Positions 43,010 through 51,836 of a stretch of 64,000 nt of DNA are shown one piece after another. The stretch spans positions 1 to 64,000 of the forward strand of contig NZ_JBGQOJ010000018.1 of the NCBI RefSeq assembly GCF_052119585.1. The letters are read 5' to 3'. Positions within the stretch are counted from its first letter, which is position 1; every line of letters starts with the position of its first letter. The translations under genes and the position numbers were made by a program. The notes beneath the pieces were generated by a model, which saw only the letters and a program-made list of their open reading frames with translations, was not told the origin of the DNA and searched no databases. This DNA is from JBGQOJ01 sp052119585. Its GTDB lineage: Bacteria > Pseudomonadota > Alphaproteobacteria > Rhodobacterales > Rhodobacteraceae.

Positions 43010-44521
43010 GTGCAGAACTCGAAACCGTTTATCATCGGGCGTCAGGCGCTTTTGGGCAGCCTTCTGGCCTATGCCTGCTGCGCGGCCCCCCTGTTCGCGC
43101 AGGAAACCGGCGATGTGGTGACCAAACAATACGAGGATGGCGGCGTCTACGAGGGCACGTTCAAGGACGGCAAACAGGACGGGCGCGGCACCTACCGCCT
43201 GCCGAACGGCTATGAATACAGCGGCGAGTGGGTCGCCGGAGAAATCGCGGGCCAGGGCACGGCGCGCTTTGCCAACGGGTCGTTTTACGAGGGCCGGTTC
43301 GCCAAGGGCAAACCCGAGGGCTTTGGCAAGATCACCTTTGCCGATGGCGGCACCTACGAGGGCGACTGGCTGGATGGCAAGATCACCGGCAACGGCATCG
43401 CGACCTATGCCAACGGTGTGGTCTACGAAGGCGCATTCCGCAACGCCACGCACCACGGCAAAGGCACGATGCGCAGCCCAAACGGCTATATCTACGAAGG
43501 TGACTGGGTGTCCGGCGTCAAGGAAGGCCAGGGCAAGATCACCTACCCCGATGGCGCGATCTATGAAGGCGCATTGCTACGCGGCGACCGCGAGGGGGCG
43601 GGCGTTCTGACGATGCCCGACGGGCTGGTCTACACCGGCGAGTGGAAAGCCGGGCAGATCAACGGGACCGGCAAACTGGTGCAGCCCAATGGCGACGTCT
43701 ACGAGGGCACGCTGGTCGAGGGGAAACGTCAGGGGATCGGCAAGGTGACCTATGCCAATGGCGACCTCTACGAAGGCGGATTCCAGAATGACAAGCGCCA
43801 CGGTCAGGGCACGTTCAGGGGCACCGACGGCTATCTTTATATCGGTGGATGGGTCGAGGGCCGGATCGAGGGCACCGGTGCCGTCACCTATCCCGATGGA
43901 TCCGTCTACGAAGGTCAGTTCAAGGGCGATCTGGCAGAGGGCAAAGGCAAGATCACCTATCCCGATGGCAACACCTACGAAGGCGACTGGCTGGAAGGCG
44001 TAATCGAAGGCCGCGGCATTGCACGCTATGCCAACGGCCTTGTCTACGAGGGCGAGTTCAAGAATGCCAAAAACGACGGCATTGGCACGATGACCTATGC
44101 AGACGGTTACAGCTATTCAGGCGAATGGCGCGACGGCCAGCGCAATGGCGCGGGCACCGCCACCTATGCCGATGGCACAGTCTATGTCGGCACGTTCGTG
44201 AATGGCCAGCGAGACGGCAAAGGGTCGATCCAGATGCCCGACGGATTTGTCTACACCGGTGACTGGAAGAACGGCGAAATCGAAGGCCAGGGCACGGCGA
44301 CCTATGCCAACGGCGATGTCTACGACGGCACGTTCAAGGCAGGCAAGCGGCAAGGCCCCGGAACAATGCGCTATGCCACGGGTCAGGAAAGCAGCGGCGA
44401 CTGGGACAACGGCGCGCTGAACGGAACCGCCAATGCAATCACACCTGCAACGGACAAGGCTGTAGCCGCCCCCGAAACGCCGCCTCCGGCCGATGCCGCC
44501 ACACCGGCTGAAGGCAACTGA
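43010..44521 (+). CDS. Secreted MORN-repeat protein (eighteen full repeats)
   Basis: A 503-residue protein with a signal peptide (about 1-30, cleavage after LFA) and then MORN repeats from residue 45 to 458. Each unit is exactly 23 residues, opening with a VYEGxF or VYxGxW-type strand. Eighteen full units and a degenerate nineteenth are present. The tail (from about 480) is Ala/Pro-rich. MORN repeats form beta-hairpin stacks and often bind lipids or proteins. The GTG at 43010 was chosen because a GGGGG ribosome site lies just before it and the signal peptide follows. Function is unknown. The neighbouring nadE is divergent. Confidence 0.93.
   Translation: MQNSKPFIIGRQALLGSLLAYACCAAPLFAQETGDVVTKQYEDGGVYEGTFKDGKQDGRGTYRLPNGYEYSGEWVAGEIAGQGTARFANGSFYEGRFAKGKPEGFGKITFADGGTYEGDWLDGKITGNGIATYANGVVYEGAFRNATHHGKGTMRSPNGYIYEGDWVSGVKEGQGKITYPDGAIYEGALLRGDREGAGVLTMPDGLVYTGEWKAGQINGTGKLVQPNGDVYEGTLVEGKRQGIGKVTYANGDLYEGGFQNDKRHGQGTFRGTDGYLYIGGWVEGRIEGTGAVTYPDGSVYEGQFKGDLAEGKGKITYPDGNTYEGDWLEGVIEGRGIARYANGLVYEGEFKNAKNDGIGTMTYADGYSYSGEWRDGQRNGAGTATYADGTVYVGTFVNGQRDGKGSIQMPDGFVYTGDWKNGEIEGQGTATYANGDVYDGTFKAGKRQGPGTMRYATGQESSGDWDNGALNGTANAITPATDKAVAAPETPPPADAATPAEGN
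43142..44383 (+). repeat. Tandem 69-bp MORN units with nine-unit duplication
   Basis: Eighteen tandem 69-bp units encode MORN repeats 1-18. Units 1-9 (43142-43762) and 10-18 (43763-44383) align pairwise in order. Units 4/13, 5/14, 8/17 and 9/18 are especially alike (for example VYTG occurs only in 8 and 17, GKRQG only in 9 and 18). The array thus looks like a duplication of a 621-bp block. Confidence 0.8.
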
Positions 44522-44530
44522 TCCTTTGTT

Positions 44531-44611
44531 TTCTGACTTCTAAAAATATCCGCGCCGCAGGCAAAATACTTTAAATGCCTGCGGCGCCTGAGTATTTGGA
44601 CCGAGAAGAAT
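44531..44611. terminator. Bidirectional terminator with gene-end motif on both strands
   Basis: A 12-bp perfect stem (44552-44563 with 44576-44587) with a 12-base loop is flanked on each side by the recurrent motif. Rightward the motif is GAGTATTT-n5-GAGAAGAA (44590-44610). Leftward it is GGATATTTTTAGAAG followed by TCAGAA (44551-44531). It separates the convergent MORN and SDR genes. Confidence 0.75.
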
Positions 44612-44633
44612 GGTCAGGACAGCAAGCGGACGC

Positions 44634-45299
44634 CTACCAGACAACCTGCTTGCCCTGCCAGTCATAGAAGCCGCCCGACTGGCCGGATGTCAGGCCCGAG
44701 ATCACATCCAGCAGGTTTTCTGCGGCCACCGATGCGGCCACAGCCGGGTGTCGGCCGAGGTATTTTGCAGTAAAGTCCGTTTCCACCGTGCCGGGATGCA
44801 GGGCAACGCAGACGGCCTGAGGATGGCTTCGCGCAAGCTCGATCGCGGCGGTGTGCAGGATCTGGTTCAGCGCCGATTTTGCCGAACGGTAGGAATACCA
44901 GCCCCCCAATGCGTTGTCACCGATGGACCCGACACGGGCCGACAGCGCCGCGAAAACCGCGCGCCGATCGCGCGGCAACAGGCGGATGCTGTGTTTCAGG
45001 ACCAGTGCCGGGCCGATGGTGTTCACGTCGAACTGGCTGCGCAGGCCATCGGCCGTCAGGCTGCGGATGGTTTTTTCCGGCTGGTGGCCGCCCGTTGCCA
45101 AGGCACCGGTTGCCACGACGATCAGATCGAAAGGGCCGGACAGCTTGCCCAGATGCTGCGCCACCGAGGTCTCGTTGGTGATGTCCAGCCCGTCCGCCGA
45201 CCGCGATAGCCCCGTGACCGCGCCCCCCTTGGCACGCAGCCCCGCCACAAGCGCGGCTCCGATGCCGCCACTGCTGCCGATGATCAACGCATTCTGCAT
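44634..45299 (-). CDS. Short-chain dehydrogenase (C-factor-like SDR)
   Basis: A 221-residue SDR. The nucleotide-binding motif is GSSGGIG at 8-14. The catalytic set is S120, Y137 and K141 (YRSAK). The pattern resembles the C-factor/CsgA-type family (DFTAKYLGRHPAVAA and LHPGTVETDF near the end). The substrate is unknown. The ATG at 45299 begins the similarity. The frame runs further upstream through leuA territory, but that is a shadow. It is divergent from leuA with the leader region between. Confidence 0.85.
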   Translation of the reverse strand: MQNALIIGSSGGIGAALVAGLRAKGGAVTGLSRSADGLDITNETSVAQHLGKLSGPFDLIVVATGALATGGHQPEKTIRSLTADGLRSQFDVNTIGPALVLKHSIRLLPRDRRAVFAALSARVGSIGDNALGGWYSYRSAKSALNQILHTAAIELARSHPQAVCVALHPGTVETDFTAKYLGRHPAVAASVAAENLLDVISGLTSGQSGGFYDWQGKQVVW

Positions 45300-45393
45300 G
45301 CTTTCCCCCTGCTTTGCCTCTGGACATAATAGAGTTTGCCCGAAGGTCAAAAAAAGCCTTTCCATTCGGTAAAGCGCGGGTATGATCCGGCGC

Positions 45394-45480
45394 ATGAACA
45401 CTGGCACAGATAAAGCGATGATCCAGACGGGCGCCTTGGCGGCCCTGTCCTTGCTGTGCCTACGTCTTATTCGCCCTTGA
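45394..45480 (+). CDS. Candidate leucine-rich leader peptide of leuA
   Basis: A 28-codon frame, or 20 codons from the internal ATG at 45418, upstream of leuA. The last 20 residues hold six leucines, written with mixed codons (TTG, CTG, CTA, CTT), ending LCLRLIRP. This is the pattern expected of a transcription-attenuation leader sensing charged tRNA-Leu. No strong ribosome site is seen, so the true start is uncertain. It lies 86 bases before leuA, with alternative hairpins after it. Confidence 0.6.
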   Translation: MNTGTDKAMIQTGALAALSLLCLRLIRP

Positions 45481-45520
45481 GCGTGCCTTTCGGCGCGACC
45501 GCTCAGGGGTAGGCAGCGCC
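45457..45520 (+). promoter_or_regulatory. Candidate attenuation structures for leuA
   Basis: TGCCTAC (45457-45463) inside the leader peptide is perfectly complementary to GTAGGCA (45509-45515). Two competing pairings also exist: GAGCG (45479-45483) with CGCTC (45500-45504), and GGCGC (45492-45496) with GCGCC (45516-45520). The structures are mutually exclusive, as in amino-acid attenuators. There is no T-run after the last stem, so the mechanism is inferred. Confidence 0.45.
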
Positions 45521-45566
45521 GGAAAATTCCACCATACCGAAAAACGCCAAGATAAAGAGAACCCCT

Positions 45567-47141
45567 ATGACACAAGCATCCGACCAAGATCGCGTCCTGA
45601 TCTTCGATACCACGTTGCGTGATGGCGAACAGTCGCCCGGCGCCACCATGACCCATGCCGAAAAGCTGGAAATCGCGGCCCTTCTGGATGAAATGGGCGT
45701 CGATATCATCGAAGCCGGTTTTCCCATCGCCTCGGAAGGCGATTTTCAGGCGGTCAGCGAGATCGCGAAGCAATCGAAGAATTCGGTGATTTGCGGCCTT
45801 GCGCGGGCCAGCACGAATGACATCAACCGCGCATGGGAGGCCGTGAAACATGCGGGCCAGCCGCGCATCCACACCTTCATCGGCACCTCTCCGTTGCACC
45901 GCGACATCACCAAGTTGAGCCAGGACGAGATGGCCGACAAGATCAACGTCACCGTCGGCCATGCCCGCAACCTTTGCGGTGATGTGCAGTGGTCGCCGAT
46001 GGATGCCACGCGGACAGAGCATGACTATCTGTGTCGCGTTGTGGAAATCGCGATCAAGGCGGGGGCCACGACGATCAACATCCCCGACACCGTCGGTTAT
46101 ACCGCGCCATCCGAAAGTGCCGATCTGATCCGTATGTTGCTGGAGCGGGTGCCTGGCGCGGACGAGATCATCTTTGCCACCCATTGCCACAACGATCTGG
46201 GCATGGCGACCGCCAATGCGCTGGCCGCCGTCGGCGCGGGCGCGCGGCAGATCGAATGCACGATCAACGGTTTGGGCGAACGCGCCGGCAACACCGCGCT
46301 GGAAGAGGTCGTCATGGCCCTGAAGGTGCGCAACGACATCATGCCCTACCGCACCGGCATCGACACCCGGCTGATCATGAAGGCCAGCCGCCTTGTGGCG
46401 ACCGTGTCGGGTTTTCCGGTGCAGTTCAACAAGGCCATCGTTGGCAAGAACGCCTTTGCGCATGAATCCGGCATCCATCAGGACGGCATGCTGAAGAACG
46501 CGGAAACCTTCGAGATCATGCGCCCCGAGGACATCGGCCTGACCGCCACCAGTCTGGTGATGGGCAAGCATTCGGGGCGGGCCGCGTTGCGATCCAAGCT
46601 GAAGGATCTGGGGTTCGAGATTGCCGACAACCAATTGAACGACGTTTTCGTGCGGTTCAAGGAATTGGCCGACCGCAAGAAAGAGGTCTATGACGACGAC
46701 CTGGTCGCGTTGATGCGGGTCGGCGAAGATGCGGCAAACGACCGTTTGCAGATCAAGCGCCTGCATGTTGTCTGCGGCACCGACGGCCCGCAATCGGCAG
46801 AGCTGACCATGCTGATCGACGGGGTCGAGCACAAGACACAGTCAACCGGCGACGGCCCTGTGGATGCGACGTTCAACGCCGTCAAACAACTGTTCCCGCA
46901 TCACGCGCGCTTGCAGCTTTATCAGGTGCATGCCGTGACCGAAGGCACCGACGCGCAGGCGACTGTTTCTGTGCGGATGGAGGAAGACGGGCGGATCGTG
47001 ACCGGCCAGTCCGCCGATACCGATACCGTCGTCGCCAGCGCCAAGGCCTATGTCAACGCGCTGAACCGTCTGCTGGTGCGCCGCGCGCGGACAGCCCCCG
47101 GCGAGGACAAGCGCGAGGTGTCCTACAAAGACGTGTCATAA
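45567..47141 (+). CDS. leuA: 2-isopropylmalate synthase
   Basis: A 524-residue enzyme that condenses acetyl-CoA with 2-oxoisovalerate, the first committed step of leucine synthesis. The signature DTTLRDGEQSPGATM is at 14-28. Metal-binding FATHCHNDLG and the central GKHSGRAALRSKL are visible. The C-terminal region (after about 390) is the regulatory LeuA dimer domain where leucine feeds back. AAAGAGA precedes the ATG. A candidate leader peptide and attenuator lie upstream. An intrinsic terminator follows. Confidence 0.95.
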   Translation: MTQASDQDRVLIFDTTLRDGEQSPGATMTHAEKLEIAALLDEMGVDIIEAGFPIASEGDFQAVSEIAKQSKNSVICGLARASTNDINRAWEAVKHAGQPRIHTFIGTSPLHRDITKLSQDEMADKINVTVGHARNLCGDVQWSPMDATRTEHDYLCRVVEIAIKAGATTINIPDTVGYTAPSESADLIRMLLERVPGADEIIFATHCHNDLGMATANALAAVGAGARQIECTINGLGERAGNTALEEVVMALKVRNDIMPYRTGIDTRLIMKASRLVATVSGFPVQFNKAIVGKNAFAHESGIHQDGMLKNAETFEIMRPEDIGLTATSLVMGKHSGRAALRSKLKDLGFEIADNQLNDVFVRFKELADRKKEVYDDDLVALMRVGEDAANDRLQIKRLHVVCGTDGPQSAELTMLIDGVEHKTQSTGDGPVDATFNAVKQLFPHHARLQLYQVHAVTEGTDAQATVSVRMEEDGRIVTGQSADTDTVVASAKAYVNALNRLLVRRARTAPGEDKREVSYKDVS

Positions 47142-47170
47142 GGGCGAGATCCGGTCAAATGACCGAAAAG

Positions 47171-47198
47171 GGGGCAGGTATTTCCTGCCCCTTTTTTT
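47171..47198 (+). terminator. Intrinsic terminator after leuA
   Basis: Stem GGGGCAGG/CCTGCCCC with a five-base loop TATTT is followed by seven T. This is a textbook rho-independent terminator. Confidence 0.93.
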
Positions 47199-47276
47199 CC
47201 GGCACGGCGGGGCCTGCCGCGCGGTCAAAGCGCCTTGGACTTAGCGGATTTGTGCTGACGCGCGGGATTCAAGGTC

Positions 47277-47306
47277 TTTACCCGCGTCCGGCAGAGTGCC
47301 TATAAG
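47277..47306 (+). promoter_or_regulatory. Candidate mreB promoter
   Basis: TTTACC (47277-47282) and TATAAG (47301-47306), with an 18-base spacer, lie about 60 bases before mreB. The fit to the -35/-10 consensus is fair. Confidence 0.4.
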
Positions 47307-47363
47307 AGACACCGTTCGGGCTTGTAGAGTCGCGGGCTCAAATCTTATTTCGGGAACCCCTTC

Positions 47364-48401
47364 ATGTTTGGTTTATCGGGTCTGTTTTCGTCCGACATGG
47401 CAATTGACCTTGGGACGGCGAACACCCTTGTCTACGTCAGAGGCAAAGGCATTGTGCTGAACGAGCCGTCCGTGGTTGCGTATCACGTCAAGGACGGCCG
47501 TCGGCAGGTATTGGCAGTCGGCGAGGACGCCAAGTTGATGTTGGGGCGAACCCCGGGCAGCATTCAGGCGATCCGCCCGATGCGCGAAGGCGTGATTGCC
47601 GATTTTGACACCGCGGAAGAGATGATCAAGTATTTTATCCGCAAGGTGCACAAACGCACGACCTTTTCGAAACCCAAGATCATCGTCTGCGTGCCGCATG
47701 GCGCGACCCCCGTTGAAAAACGCGCGATCCGTCAGTCGGTTCTGTCCGCAGGTGCCCGCCGCGCCGGTCTGATTGCCGAACCGATTGCCGCAGCGATCGG
47801 TGCGGGCATGCCCATCACCGACCCGACGGGCAACATGGTTGTCGACATCGGCGGCGGCACCACTGAAGTTGCCGTTCTGTCGCTGGGCGACATCGTTTAC
47901 GCGCGGTCCGTGCGCGTGGGTGGCGACCGGATGGACGAGGCGATTATCAGCTATCTGCGTCGCCAACATAACCTGTTGATCGGCGAAAGCACGGCAGAGC
48001 GGATCAAGACCTCTATCGGCACCGCGCGCATGCCCGACGATGGACGCGGCGCGTCGATGATGATCCGTGGTCGCGATCTGCTGAACGGCGTTCCTAAAGA
48101 AACCGAGATCAATCAGGCGCAAGTCGCCGAGGCCCTGTCGGAACCCGTGCAGCAGATCTGCGAAGCGGTGATGACAGCGCTGGAAGCAACCCCGCCCGAT
48201 CTGGCCGCCGACATCGTTGACCGTGGCGTCATGCTGACCGGCGGCGGCGCATTGCTGGGCGAGTTGGACCTTGCGCTACGCGAGCAGACAGGTCTGGCGG
48301 TTTCGGTCGCGAACGAGTCGCTGAACTGTGTGGCTTTGGGCACCGGCAAGGCGCTGGAATATGAAAAACAGCTGCGCCATGTGATCGACTACGACAGCTA
48401 A
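47364..48401 (+). CDS. mreB: Rod-shape-determining protein MreB
   Basis: A 345-residue bacterial actin that forms membrane-associated filaments guiding wall synthesis. Nucleotide-binding motifs are IDLGTANTLVYVRG near the start and VVDIGGGTTEVAVLS in the middle. The adenosine motif GVMLTGGGALLGELD comes near the end. Length is typical. Its stop is followed 30 bases later by mreC, with mreD, mrdA and rodA in a coupled run. Confidence 0.97.
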   Translation: MFGLSGLFSSDMAIDLGTANTLVYVRGKGIVLNEPSVVAYHVKDGRRQVLAVGEDAKLMLGRTPGSIQAIRPMREGVIADFDTAEEMIKYFIRKVHKRTTFSKPKIIVCVPHGATPVEKRAIRQSVLSAGARRAGLIAEPIAAAIGAGMPITDPTGNMVVDIGGGTTEVAVLSLGDIVYARSVRVGGDRMDEAIISYLRRQHNLLIGESTAERIKTSIGTARMPDDGRGASMMIRGRDLLNGVPKETEINQAQVAEALSEPVQQICEAVMTALEATPPDLAADIVDRGVMLTGGGALLGELDLALREQTGLAVSVANESLNCVALGTGKALEYEKQLRHVIDYDS

Positions 48402-48431
48402 TACCGCGAACCCGCGCCAAGGAGAGCCTCC

Positions 48432-49355
48432 GTGGCAAAAGACCGAGGCAACAGCGACGACTACGTTCGCCCGATCAGACGCATTCTGGTCGGGCTTCTG
48501 GTCTTTGTGCTATTTGCCGTCTTCCTGATCTGGCGGATCGACAACCCGAGGGTCGAGCGGTTCCGCGCGGCCCTTGTTGACCGTGTCGTGCCCAATTTTG
48601 AATGGGCGCTGGCGCCTGTGACAAAGGGCGCGGAAATGGTCGGGCAATTCCAGTCCTACGTCCGCATCTACGAGCAAAACCAGGAGTTGCGCCGCGAGTT
48701 GCAGCAGATGAAGGCCTGGAAAGAGGCGGCGCTGCAACTTGAGCAGAAGAACGCAAAGCTGCTGGACCTGAACAAGGTCCGGCTTGACCCGGCTTTGACA
48801 TTCGTGACCGGCGTTGTGCTGGCCGACAGCGGATCGCCGTTCCGGCAATCGGTGCTGCTGAATGTGGGCGACCGCGACGGGATCACCGACGGCTGGGCGA
48901 CCATGGACGGGATCGGTCTGGTCGGGCGGATTTCCGGTGTCGGCCAAAACACCGCGCGTGTGATCCTGTTAACCGATTCCAACAGCCGCATTCCCGTGAC
49001 GATCCAGCCATCGGGGCAAAAGGCGCTGTTGTCCGGCGACAACACCGCCACCCCCCCGATCGAGTTTCTGGAAAGCCCTGAACAGGTGCGGCCGGGCGAC
49101 CGGGTGATATCCTCTGGTGACGGCGGCGTGTTTCCAGCCGGTTTGCTGGTGGGGCAAGTGGCGCAGGGGCCGGACCGGCGGTTGCGTGTCCGGCTTGCCG
49201 CCGACTACGAGCGGTTGGATTTTCTGCGCGTCCTGCGAAGCCACCGCCCCGAGGTGATCGCCGATCCCGGCTCTCTTGTCGCGCCGCCGGTGGAAAGCCA
49301 GCCCCTTTCGGATACGACAGACGTGCCGCTTGCGGGGGGCAGCACTGATGGTTGA
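48432..49355 (+). CDS. mreC: Rod-shape-determining protein MreC
   Basis: A 307-residue inner-membrane protein linking MreB to periplasmic penicillin-binding proteins. One membrane helix (about 14-34) is followed by a coiled-coil rich in Glu, Lys and Gln (about 70-110). A beta-barrel domain comes next (VGRISGVGQNTARVILLTDSNSRIPV and VLRSHRPEV). Translation starts at GTG 48432, preceded by AAGGAGAG. It overlaps mreD by eight bases. Confidence 0.93.
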   Translation: MAKDRGNSDDYVRPIRRILVGLLVFVLFAVFLIWRIDNPRVERFRAALVDRVVPNFEWALAPVTKGAEMVGQFQSYVRIYEQNQELRRELQQMKAWKEAALQLEQKNAKLLDLNKVRLDPALTFVTGVVLADSGSPFRQSVLLNVGDRDGITDGWATMDGIGLVGRISGVGQNTARVILLTDSNSRIPVTIQPSGQKALLSGDNTATPPIEFLESPEQVRPGDRVISSGDGGVFPAGLLVGQVAQGPDRRLRVRLAADYERLDFLRVLRSHRPEVIADPGSLVAPPVESQPLSDTTDVPLAGGSTDG

Positions 49356-49887
49356 CCCGATAACAACGCGCCGCTGGATCTTTCGGGGCCTGTTTGTCGC
49401 GGCCAGCCTTTTGATCATTTTCGTGCTGCTATTGCCGCTTGATCTTTCGGCGGGCCAGCTGCCCGGACCCGATATATTGATCTGCCTGACCTACGCCTGG
49501 GTCTTGCGGCGCCCGAACTATGTTCCGGTTCTGTTGATCGCGGCGGTGTTTCTTGTGACCGACCTGTTGTTCATGCGCCCGCCCGGCCTTTTGGCGGGGC
49601 TTGTTGTCATGGGGTCGGAATTTCTGCGCGCGCGCGAATCCACGTCGCGGGAACTGACGTTCCTGCTGGAGTGGGCGATGGTCGGCGGTGTCCTGATTGC
49701 CGTAACCCTTGCCAACCGGCTGTTTTTGCTGATCGTCATGGTCGAGCAACCTGCCCTTGGTCTGGTCCTGTTACAATTCCTGACCACGCTTCTGGCCTAT
49801 CCGGTGATCGTGATTATATCGCGTTACGGGCTTGGGCTTCGCAAGATCGCGCCCGGCGAGGTTGATTCATTGGGGCACAGGCTATGA
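49348..49887 (+). CDS. mreD: Rod-shape-determining protein MreD
   Basis: A 179-residue multi-helix inner-membrane protein of the elongasome. About five or six hydrophobic segments are visible. The ATG at 49348 was chosen because it overlaps the end of mreC (stop 49353-49355), giving translational coupling, and because it starts the similarity. It ends with ATGA shared with the mrdA start. The family is poorly conserved, so position in the cluster carries weight. Confidence 0.88.
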   Translation: MVDPITTRRWIFRGLFVAASLLIIFVLLLPLDLSAGQLPGPDILICLTYAWVLRRPNYVPVLLIAAVFLVTDLLFMRPPGLLAGLVVMGSEFLRARESTSRELTFLLEWAMVGGVLIAVTLANRLFLLIVMVEQPALGLVLLQFLTTLLAYPVIVIISRYGLGLRKIAPGEVDSLGHRL

Positions 49888-51836
49888 AGCGTTCGCCGAA
49901 AGACACCGAATCCAGTGCGCGCACCATCAGTCGGCGTGCGCTGGTGCTGGGCGCGGCGCAGGCGGGTTTCATCGGCATTCTGGGCCTTCGCATGCGATAT
50001 ATGCAGGTAGATCAGGCGGATCAGTTCCGCATGCTGGCCGACGAGAACAGGATCAACATCCGGCTGCTGCCCCCCGCGCGCGGCCTGATCTTTGATCGCA
50101 ACGGCATTCCCATTGCCGAGAACGAGCAGAATTACCGTATCGTCATTGTCCGCGAGGATGCGGGTGATGTTGACGAGGTGATCCAGAAGCTTTCCCGCCT
50201 TGTGCCCCTGCCCCCCGAAGAGCTGGAGCGCGCGCTGAAGGAAATGAACCGCCGCAGCCCGTTTGTGCCTGTGACAATCGCGGATCGGCTGACCTGGGAG
50301 GACATGGCAGAGGTTGCCGTCAACACCCCCGCCCTGCCCGGCATCACGCCAGAGGTCGGCCTGTCACGGCATTACCCCATGGGGGCCGATTTCGCCCATA
50401 TCATCGGATACGTCGGGCCAGTCAGCGACTATGATCTGGAACGTCTGGACGATCGCGATCCGTTGCTTCAGATCCCCAAGTTCCAGATCGGCAAAACCGG
50501 TGTCGAAGCCAAGATGGAACACGATATGCGCGGCAAGGCGGGCACCAAGCGGATCGAGGTGAATGCCGTTGGCCGTGTCATGCGCGAACTGGACCGGCAA
50601 GAGGGCCAGCAGGGCGCCAACCTGCAACTGACCATCGACGCCAATCTACAAAACTTTGTGCAGGCCCGTCTGGGTGCCGAAAGCGCCGGCACGGTGGTGA
50701 TGGACACCGAGACCGGCGACGTTCTGGCCATCGGGTCGACACCGGCCTTTGACCCCAACAAATTCGTGCGTGGGATCAGCGTCAAAGACTACCGCGAACT
50801 GACCGACAACATCTATCGCCCGCTGGCGAACAAGGCGGTTCAGGGTCTTTACCCCCCCGGTTCGACCTACAAGATGGTCACAGCCCTTGCGGCGCTGGAA
50901 GCGGGCGTGATCAAGCCAGAGGAAACCGTCTATTGCCCCGGCCATGTCGATGTCGCCGGTCGGCGGTTCCACTGCTGGAAGCGCGCCGGTCACGGCTGGG
51001 TCGATCTGCCCACCAGCATCGCGCAGTCCTGCGACGTTTATTATTACGATATCGCCCAACGTGTCGGGATCGACAGGATCAGCGAGATGTCCAAGAAGCT
51101 GGGCATCGGGGTGCGGCATGATCTTCCGATGTCCGCGCTCGCCGAGGGTGTATCGCCCGACAAGGCGTGGAAACAGCGCAACAAGGGCACGGATTGGGTG
51201 GTCGGCGATACGCTGAACGCCGGGATCGGGCAGGGCTTTGTTCTGGCCTCGCCGCTGCATCTGGCGGTCATGACGGCGCGCATTGCCAGCGGTCGCGCGG
51301 TAGAGCCGCGCCTGATAAAATCGGTCGACAGTCTGGATGTGCCGTTGTCAGGCGGTCAGGATCTGGGGATTGATCCCGTCAACCTTCGCCATGTCCAGCG
51401 GGCCATGTCGACGGTGATGAACAACCGTCGCGGCACCGCCTATGGCTCTCGCATCATCGACGACACGATGCTGATGGCCGGAAAGACCGGCACAAGCCAG
51501 GTCCGCAACATCACCATGGCAGAGCGTGCCCGCGGTGTGTTCAAGAACGACGACCTGCCGTGGGAACGGCGGGACCACGCGCTGTTTGTCGGGTTTGGCC
51601 CCGTCGCTGCCCCGAAATACGCGATTGCCATGCTGGTCGAACATGGCGGCGGCGGTTCGGCCGCAGCGGCCCCCATCGCGCGCGACATCCTGTTGCAGGC
51701 GATGAACGGCGGCCTGCCGTCGCTGTCGGCCTATCCCGAGAATCAGCGCAAGAAAATCGACGAGATGCAGCGCGGTCTGCAACTGCGCGATCCCGATGCG
51801 ACATCGGCGACCAAGGACGGGCGGAGCCGCGCGTGA
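49884..51836 (+). CDS. mrdA: Penicillin-binding protein 2 (peptidoglycan transpeptidase)
   Basis: A 650-residue transpeptidase for lateral wall growth. One N-terminal membrane helix (about 20-42) precedes a periplasmic dimerisation domain and the transpeptidase domain. Serine motifs are GSTYK (SxxK), the SCD variant of SxN (IAQSCDVYYYD) and AGKTGTSQV (KTG). The start overlaps mreD by four bases (ATGA). The stop overlaps the GTG of rodA. PBP2 and RodA work as a polymerase/transpeptidase pair. Confidence 0.96.
   Translation: MKRSPKDTESSARTISRRALVLGAAQAGFIGILGLRMRYMQVDQADQFRMLADENRINIRLLPPARGLIFDRNGIPIAENEQNYRIVIVREDAGDVDEVIQKLSRLVPLPPEELERALKEMNRRSPFVPVTIADRLTWEDMAEVAVNTPALPGITPEVGLSRHYPMGADFAHIIGYVGPVSDYDLERLDDRDPLLQIPKFQIGKTGVEAKMEHDMRGKAGTKRIEVNAVGRVMRELDRQEGQQGANLQLTIDANLQNFVQARLGAESAGTVVMDTETGDVLAIGSTPAFDPNKFVRGISVKDYRELTDNIYRPLANKAVQGLYPPGSTYKMVTALAALEAGVIKPEETVYCPGHVDVAGRRFHCWKRAGHGWVDLPTSIAQSCDVYYYDIAQRVGIDRISEMSKKLGIGVRHDLPMSALAEGVSPDKAWKQRNKGTDWVVGDTLNAGIGQGFVLASPLHLAVMTARIASGRAVEPRLIKSVDSLDVPLSGGQDLGIDPVNLRHVQRAMSTVMNNRRGTAYGSRIIDDTMLMAGKTGTSQVRNITMAERARGVFKNDDLPWERRDHALFVGFGPVAAPKYAIAMLVEHGGGGSAAAAPIARDILLQAMNGGLPSLSAYPENQRKKIDEMQRGLQLRDPDATSATKDGRSRA

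Noticed and set aside
44634..46832. Very long leftward frame through leuA fused to the SDR
   Set aside because: It is antisense to leuA, whose family match is unambiguous. Only the last 221 codons are a real gene.
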